Shown piece by piece: positions 58,640-64,000 of a stretch of DNA of 64,000 nucleotides (the stretch's first letter is position 1; each line of letters starts with the position of its first letter). Both the position numbers and the translations under genes were made by a program. This DNA is from Cristatella mucedo (lineage: Eukaryota > Bryozoa > Phylactolaemata > Cristatellidae), in NCBI GenBank assembly GCA_009760855.2, contig WPIO01000096.1:696001-760000 (forward strand). Reading direction: 5' to 3'. The notes beneath the pieces were generated by a model. The model had not been told where the DNA came from, searched no databases, and saw only the letters and a program-made list of their open reading frames with translations.

Positions 58640-59095
58640 TGAATGTCGGCAAATTTCCTTAAACTTAACGACGAGAATATGAAACTGCTATTTATAGAAC
58701 ACTCTAAGCGTGCGGTTGGACTGGAAGATTTTGCTCTTCTAATAGGAGGTGCTGTTGTGCGAATGTCACCATTAGCGTGGAACGTAGGCGTCGTCTTTGG
58801 GGAAACCTGTATACGTTTCAAAAGTTTAATTAAGAAGACTACCTCTACAAACAGCCATCGCGTTCAATCCTCATCTAATATTAGGGATTGCAATTGTCTG
58901 TAACAGTGGCTTGCAAAAAAGTGTAATTAGCTCCTCTTTAATATCGCGTCTAGATTATTGCAATTCAATTTGGCTGGGCTACAAAAAAGCCACTGGACCA
59001 CTGCAGCTGGTGATAAATAAGGCTGCAAGGCTTGTTAAACAATCCCAGAGCTTCAGCCAGGTATCTCCTTTGCTGAATAAAGAATCGAGTTCTTA
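58640..59095 (+). mobile_element. LINE family B fragment (end of RT and C-terminal part)
   Basis: Plus-strand frames read MSANFLKLNDEN (the segment after YADD in CR1/L2-type RT) and then, after a frameshift, ISSSLISRLDYCNSIWLGY and GPLQLVINKAARLVKQSQ. These match family B at the right window edge. Confidence 0.8.
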
Positions 59096-59166
59096 ACAAT
59101 AATAATAAAAATACATTTGCATTGCGCCTTGGAGAACTCAATCTATTTCTAGGCACTTTAAAGTTG
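59096..59166 (-). mobile_element. LINE-A 3' tail fragment
   Basis: AATAATAATAAAAATACATTTG then GCGCCTTGGAGAACTCAATC, minus strand, inserted into or next to the family-B fragment. Confidence 0.65.
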
Positions 59167-59339
59167 AAGTCGTCATGTTTAATAGGCTGACTTACAAGGT
59201 CCGACACGGCTTGACTCCTTTATACCTAGGTGAACTGCTGCACCAGTTTTAGCCCCCATTAGCCCTCAGGTTCCGGATGGACGTTTAATTAGCAGTTCCA
59301 TTTCTCTAGGACCGAGTACCTCCAATCGGTGGTGCGCTG

Positions 59340-60100
59340 AGCGGTGCGCTGGTGCGCTGAGTGGTGAGCTGAGCGGTGCTTTTCTGTCCGAACTCTTTGC
59401 GGCTGACGACCGTCTCGCGTTAATAAAAAATTTGGAATGTACGGTACGGCATCGGCTACGGCGGGGCGGGGGTGGCGATAGCGATTGACACGGTGGTTCA
59501 GTTTTGGCGTTTAGCGAGAAGCTTTCCTTTAGAAAACTGTCCTCAAAACGAACCTGTCCGCTCAGAATGATTAATCTCGATGAGGTGATATCGAGAAGAG
59601 CTCTTAACGACAAAAGCAGCCAGCCGAGAATATTCAGCATACAGTTACAACCCATTCCCTTTGCAGTAAATGTAAAGCGCCTAGAGAGAGAGATTAAGTT
59701 CTCTGAGGGCGCTTTATCTAGTGCATTATTTATATTATTATTCGACGGGCATAAATCACTTTTCCCAGAGGTTCAATATAAACTTAGTAAGTGAATCGTA
59801 GATACCCATAGGTTCCCGCTAGTCACTCAGTGCATGCTCGGCTCAAAGCTCAAAGGGCCGCACCGTAAGCGCAGGCTGCTGCTGAGACGCATCCGGCGAA
59901 CGACTGCCGCCGTCGCTGCCGTCAGTCTCTGGATGCCACAGGCCTCCTACTGTCATATTCCGGCGCAGGAAACTCGCGTCGATTGTACGGAACCGTGGAG
60001 GTCGTACAACCAAGCGGAGGTCGTAAAACCAGGTACAACGCGGAGGTCGTACAACCAGAGTGGTGCATCGCGACTTTCTGGCTGGCACTTTCGGGGAAGC
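59340..60100. repeat. Duplicated 3' flank of lectin gene, copy 3
   Basis: Third copy of the 41.6-kb block. It includes CGTCTCGCGTTAATAAAAAA and CGAGAAGAGCTCTTAACGAC, and is interrupted by a LINE-A tail at 59645-59740. Confidence 0.75.
59645..59740 (+). mobile_element. LINE-A 3' tail fragment
   Basis: AAATGTAAAGCGCCTAGAGA, GATTAAGTTCTCTGAGGGCG and TTTATCTAGTGCATTATTTA: a near-consensus tail, so a fairly young insertion. Confidence 0.8.
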
Positions 60101-60294
60101 GTGCGGGCTCGACATGTGCTGCTCTGCGAGCTTCGCTGCCCTAGCCCTCTCTGTGCTCTCATTGCCGCGCCGCGAAGGGTATCCGGAGACGATCTTGGCA
60201 CCGCCCTGGCTGCCAGTATTCGGCGGTGGGTCCAGACCTTGACTTTGCCTCTCACCTTGACCTTGATCGCTCTCTGCAGTTGTATTTCGGCGGC

Positions 60295-60548
60295 GATGGC
60301 TGAGCGAACTCGCCTATTGCTCCCTGTGACCATCACGACGATCGAAACTGACATCTACTATCCTGCTGCTGAGCTTGGCACACGCTTTCATGCCGTCCTG
60401 AGCTGCCACTTTAATGCCACTCGCTACCTCAACTGCACTCCTGACTCAGCTATGTTTCACACTTTCTCTTTGTTGCGTGAGATAAAGTCTGTTTGCAACC
60501 CAATGCGGGTACCGAGAGTCGCTCAGGCTTTGAGTTTGCTATAGAACA
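60295..60548 (+). mobile_element. LINE family B C-terminal fragment
   Basis: A plus-strand frame reads SCHFNATRYLNCTPDSAM and HTFSLLREIKSVCNPMR, matching the very C-terminus of family B (63417-63989, minus strand). Confidence 0.8.
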
Positions 60549-60933
60549 GGCTCCGGCGTGAAACTCCCTTCGTCTTTTTGGCCTTGTGGACTTACATACA
60601 TGCTGAGATACATGACAGAATGGTTGGTGATGAAATGGCGGAGCACAACAGCACCAGAAGCGAGACACCGTTACGCTGGATGCCCTCAGTAAAACGGGGC
60701 TTTTTAATGCGCTAGTAAATCGCAAGCAACCTTCAAAAATGGTGCCGAAACGAAACTGAACGTAAATAGGTAAGGTCACGGACGCTCGCGACCAGAGCTC
60801 AGGTGCCGCTCGACCAGCTCCACCCCGCCGGGCGCACCGCTGACACTGACCCCGACCGCCTGGCAGCGATCAAATTTCATGATGCGTGACGATGATGCAC
60901 GCTGGCCAATGCTAGGGGAATGACAGCGATCTG

Positions 60934-61000
60934 CCTGGAGCTGTGTTTACTTCGTTGTTGTGTGGCGGACATCAGTAGCGGCGGGCGAACCGTGGGGGCC
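60934..61000 (+). pseudogene. Degenerate signal-peptide exon of unit 3
   Basis: ATGACAGCGATCTGCCTGGAG aligns in position with the unit 1/2 leader exon. It still encodes a Leu/Cys-rich stretch but has charged residues, and its donor region reads GTGGGGG. It is probably non-functional. Confidence 0.35.
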
Positions 61001-61109
61001 ATTCGGTGCCTGCAGTGACTGTGCCACTCTGTCCGACGTGGCGCAGTCCCCTGTCGTGTGTTGCTCATCATCTTCGTCGCTTCGAGTCCTTGGAAAGTGT
61101 CTGTCTAAT

Positions 61110-61278
61110 CCATATTAACTCGATACCGATCTCTCCTTCTATTTCTCTGTTTTTATTTTTATATCACTCTCGCTCCTTCTTTCCTCCTCTCTGTCCTTAT
61201 CTCACAAACTCTCTCTCTCTCTCTCCCTGCCTCAGGTTTGTGCCTCCCTGTCTCTCGCTCTCTCTCTCTGTCTCTCTC
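61110..61278. repeat. CT-rich tract
   Basis: CT and CTTT-rich sequence matching the intron right of the LINE in unit 2 (50.7-50.84 kb). A similar tract recurs at 61800-62032. Confidence 0.8.
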
Positions 61279-61640
61279 TGATGTGAGTGTGGCAGTTATT
61301 TGCACCACGGTGAAGCGCTATGCAAATGCTCTGCCAGGCCGCTCTCACCAGCCAGCCAGAGCAAGCAGGACGTGGAGTGACGTGGACGTGACGTGGACGT
61401 GCACACGACATACGTGCAGCTCGCGAATGTAAGCCCTCCGCGACCTAGCAGGAACGCGTTGTCGGTGACCCCTACCGGAACCACCGACCGCCGGATACGG
61501 TCAGGTGGAGTCGCATTTGCACCTCGGTCGCCGCGCGCTCAGGAGCAACACACAGAACAAATCGCATAGGCGAGAGCGTAGAGATGGTGACGTGTGCCCG
61601 GATGCACGAGTGACGATACCGCAGCAAAAGCCCGGGCGAA
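61279..61640. repeat. Duplicated block, copy at 61.3 kb
   Basis: Matches 28413-28764: GATGTGAGTGTGGCAG, GCAAATGCTCTGCCAGG, CGCGACCTAGCAGGAACGCG and CCGGATACGGTCAGGTGGAG. Confidence 0.85.
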
Positions 61641-61654
61641 GCAATGCTGCAGTC

Positions 61655-61815
61655 GTCCGCCGGAGCGCGGCTGACCCGGTAGGTGCAGCCTGGACTGCTT
61701 GGTCCAAAGTGACTGCGTCGACTTCTACTTCTCCTCGACGCGGGCGCGTGCCGCCTGAACGGTGGCTCGCCCTGCGACATCGACGGTGAACGATACGTTC
61801 TGCATAAAACGAGCG
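61655..61815 (+). pseudogene. PAN/apple exon remnant of unit 3
   Basis: TGCAGCCTGGACTGCTTGG encodes CSLDCLVQSDCV as in the intact exons, then FYF. It lacks one base at the same place as the 28.8-kb remnant, so the cysteine-containing DAGACRL continues only in another frame and the original frame stops. The end GTTCTGCATAAAACGAGCGGGG corresponds to FYMKRAG. Confidence 0.7.
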
Positions 61816-62032
61816 GGGTGGTCTCTCCTCGTATTTCTCTGTTTTTAGTTTTCTCTCTATCACTCTCGCTCTTTCTTTCCCTGTCTCTCTCCTTATCTCA
61901 CAAATCTCTCTCTCTCTCTCCCCTGCTTCTCTGTCTGTGCCTCTGTCTCTGTCTCTCGGTCTCTCTGTCTCTCTGCCTCTCTGTCTATCTCTCTGCCTCT
62001 CTGCCTCTCTATCTCTCTGTCTGTCTCTCTCT

Positions 62033-62300
62033 GATGTGAGAGCGCCAGTTATTCGCACAATGATGAAGCGACATGCGAATGGTCTTCCAGGCCGCTCTCA
62101 CCTCCAGCTAGAGCAAGCGTGACGTTGACATACATGCACGTGACGCACATACACGCGACATACGGCGTGCTCGCGATGCGACGACGTGCTCGCGAACGCT
62201 AGCACTCCGCGACCTAGCAGGAACGCGGTGTCGGTGACTGCTACCGGAACCACCTACCGCCCAATGCGGTCAGGTAGAGTCGCCTTTGCCCCGCTAAAGT
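62033..62300. repeat. Duplicated block, copy at 62.0 kb
   Basis: Third copy of the 28.4-kb block, truncated after GGTCAGGTAGAGTCGCC and then joined to the 30.9-kb block without a PAN exon. Confidence 0.8.
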
Positions 62301-62549
62301 GGCAGTGACGACACTCGTCGCCACGGGTTAGAATGATTTCCCATGCAGCTTGCGCAAAATTGTTTGCACGTGAAGCTTCGTACACGGGACAAAAAAAGAC
62401 AAACTGGGGCGCAGGAAGAAGCTTACCGGAAGTGGTGCGTCATTAGCTGCGACCTAAGCGATGCAAGGTCGTTGCAGTAAGCAACCTCAGCCGAAAGCGA
62501 GGTCGCTGGCGCTCTCGGTGCATACGAGCGTAGTCGAGCTTTGATTAGG

Positions 62550-62970
62550 CGAAAGATTTAAATTAGATTAATAATTTAATATACTAACAATTATATTAGT
62601 GCGTAGAGCAGAGAGACAAGTGGAGAGATGCCATGGGAGATGCGGAGAGATGGCGAAGAGAGAAGCTGGCAGTGTTACAGCGTGGTGTGCTCGAGGAGCG
62701 AGCACCTCTAATCGGCGGTGCGCTGAGCAGTGAGCTGAGAGGTGCGCTGAGCGGTGCGCTGAGCGGTGAGCTGGTGAGCTGAGCGAGTGAAGCGACTGGG
62801 GCGAGCCTGATTGAGCACGTGTCAAAATCGTTGTGCACTGCTTTACAGGTCTACAATGACTTTACGGATACAACTCTGCACGCTTGGCTAGATCGATAAA
62901 CCGCCGCAGCAAAATAAACAGAGTAATCGGAAGGAATACCAATAATTATAGAAATAATCAGAGACGTAAA
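62550..62970. repeat. Duplicated block, pair with 43.0-43.4 kb
   Basis: Contains GCTGAGCGGTGCGCTGAGC tandems, GAGCCTGATTGAGCACGTGTC and CACGCTTGGCTAGATCGATA. Its position relative to the other units is not collinear with unit 1, which indicates rearrangement. Confidence 0.8.
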
Positions 62971-63364
62971 CTCCCGATTTATTAATGCCGCGGCATATTT
63001 AGCCGCGAAACTCCAAAGCAACGAGCTCGCTCGCTCCAGCGACTGTCGAAGCGACTGTCGCGTCACGCGCGCACACTGGCCGATCTTGCGACATTTAAAC
63101 GTTCTTAGATCTTGCGCCATTTTAACGGGCGTTGCTGCGTTGCTGCCCCGTTCGCAGCTCGACCGACGGCGGCGGCATTGTTCTTGTTCCGTTTAACCAT
63201 CGTCGTGAAATTGTTATATCTGAGTTCTTCGACCAATGCTTCCTCAACCAATGTGTTCAAAAGTTGAGTTTAAGTTCACTTGTTGGGACAACGCAAACGG
63301 ACTGCATATTTGTACCGATGACAACTTGAACCCGCGCGGGGCACGTGCCAGTTCATTGCATGAG

Positions 63365-64000
63365 CTCTACGTGTCTCCGTCTGCAACTCCACAAAGTCAT
63401 GAAGACCATGTAGGTGCTACGCAGGAGAGTTTTGTACAGCGCACTCACAGACTAAGCGACTTTCGGTACGCATTCGGTAGCCAACAGACTTCGTCTCACG
63501 CAACAAAGAGAAAGTGGGAAGCATAGCAGGGTCAGGAGAGCAGCTGAGGTAGTGAGTAGCATAGAAGTAGCAGCTCAGGACCGCTGAAAAGGATGTGCCA
63601 TAGTCGACAGTAGGAGAGTAGTTGTCGTTGCGTAAGAATTGTGGAAGCGAGTTCCACAGTCTAGGACCTGCAGAGCTAAAGCTTCTGTCGCCAACTGTCT
63701 TTAAGCGGAGGAATGGGACAGCTAATTTATTGTCCACACAGGACCTGAGGGCGCGAACAGGCTGAAACTGATGCAGCAGTTCAGCTAGGTACGAAGGAGC
63801 CAAGCCGTGGCGGGCCTTGAGGGTCAGCGTAAGAAATTTGCTCTGTATCCTTTGCTCAACCGGCAGCCATCCTAGCTCTTTCAGCAAAGGAGACACGTGC
63901 TCAAACCACTGGGACTTGAAGACCAGCCTTGCAGCCGTATTCATAGTCAGCTGTAGTGGCCTATTTGCTTTCTTTGGTAGCCCAGCCAAAATGAAATTAC
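63365..64000 (-). mobile_element. LINE family B, 3' part, running off the window
   Basis: A minus-strand frame (63417-63989) encodes ANRPLQLTMNTAARLVFKSQ, LGWLPVEQRIQSKFLTLTL, APSYLAELLHQF and SFSSAGPRLWNSLP. This is the C-terminal region of a second CR1/L2-type LINE distinct from family A. It is the best family-B copy here and has no stop in the visible part. The reverse transcriptase lies beyond the window. Confidence 0.88.

Larger units (their letters stand above)
60780..64000. repeat. Tandem duplication unit 3 (runs off window)
   Basis: GCAGCGATCAAATTTCATGATGC at about 60866 matches the sequence just before the unit-1 signal exon. CTCTGTCCGACG then TGGCGCAG and the CT-rich intron follow, then the 28.4-kb block and a PAN remnant. 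The 30.9-kb block recurs at 62320-62480. Confidence 0.6.

Overview
The window is nuclear DNA from a multicellular animal. The signs are GT-AG introns of kilobase size, a forkhead transcription-factor gene of FOXN2/3 type, secreted PAN/apple and F-type-lectin exons, and abundant CR1/L2-like non-LTR retrotransposons, tRNA-derived SINEs and long dinucleotide microsatellites. The moderately GC-rich sequence and the lectin repertoire suggest an aquatic invertebrate or basal deuterostome. I cannot name a species from sequence alone.

Layout. 1-4.2 kb is flanking DNA with SINE/LINE debris. 4.37-19.15 kb is one plus-strand foxN2/3 gene, assembled here from six exons whose splice phases all agree (566 residues). 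Its introns hold SINEs, LINE fragments, two copies of a non-autonomous DNA transposon and very long CA, GT and AT arrays. 19.2-20.05 kb is the probable 3' UTR. 20.7-22.3 kb is SINE/LINE debris. 22.7-25.4 kb is a retroelement-like unit: an intact Gag-like ORF with an expanded 21-nt repeat, flanked by about 267-bp inverted repeats. 25.4-27.9 kb is mostly degraded repeats. 27.95-28.41 kb holds two exons of a decayed Ig-like domain.

From about 28.4 kb to the end, the window is a tandemly duplicated, rearranged gene cluster. Unit 1 (about 30.9-44.9 kb) and unit 2 (about 44.9-60.8 kb) have the same order: a signal-peptide exon, a PAN/apple exon ending in a stop, then three exons encoding one F-type lectin (fucolectin/F5-8C-like) domain. 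Unit 3 begins near 60.8 kb and runs off the window. Every internal junction is phase 1, so the signal-peptide exon can join either the PAN exon or the lectin exons. Unit 2 keeps the complete fucose-binding signature of F-type lectins. Unit 1 has lost its histidine, its aspartate and the vicinal cysteine pair. Degenerate PAN exons near 28.8 and 61.7 kb share a frameshift.

Two LINE families dominate. Family A has a 2.5-kb copy at 48.0-50.5 kb with an almost open reverse-transcriptase frame. It shares a 3'-terminal hairpin with the tRNA-derived SINE-1 family, as expected if the LINE mobilises the SINE. Family B is represented by C-terminal fragments. Exon calls rest on reading frames, splice consensus and motif recognition; no search, alignment or transcript data were available.
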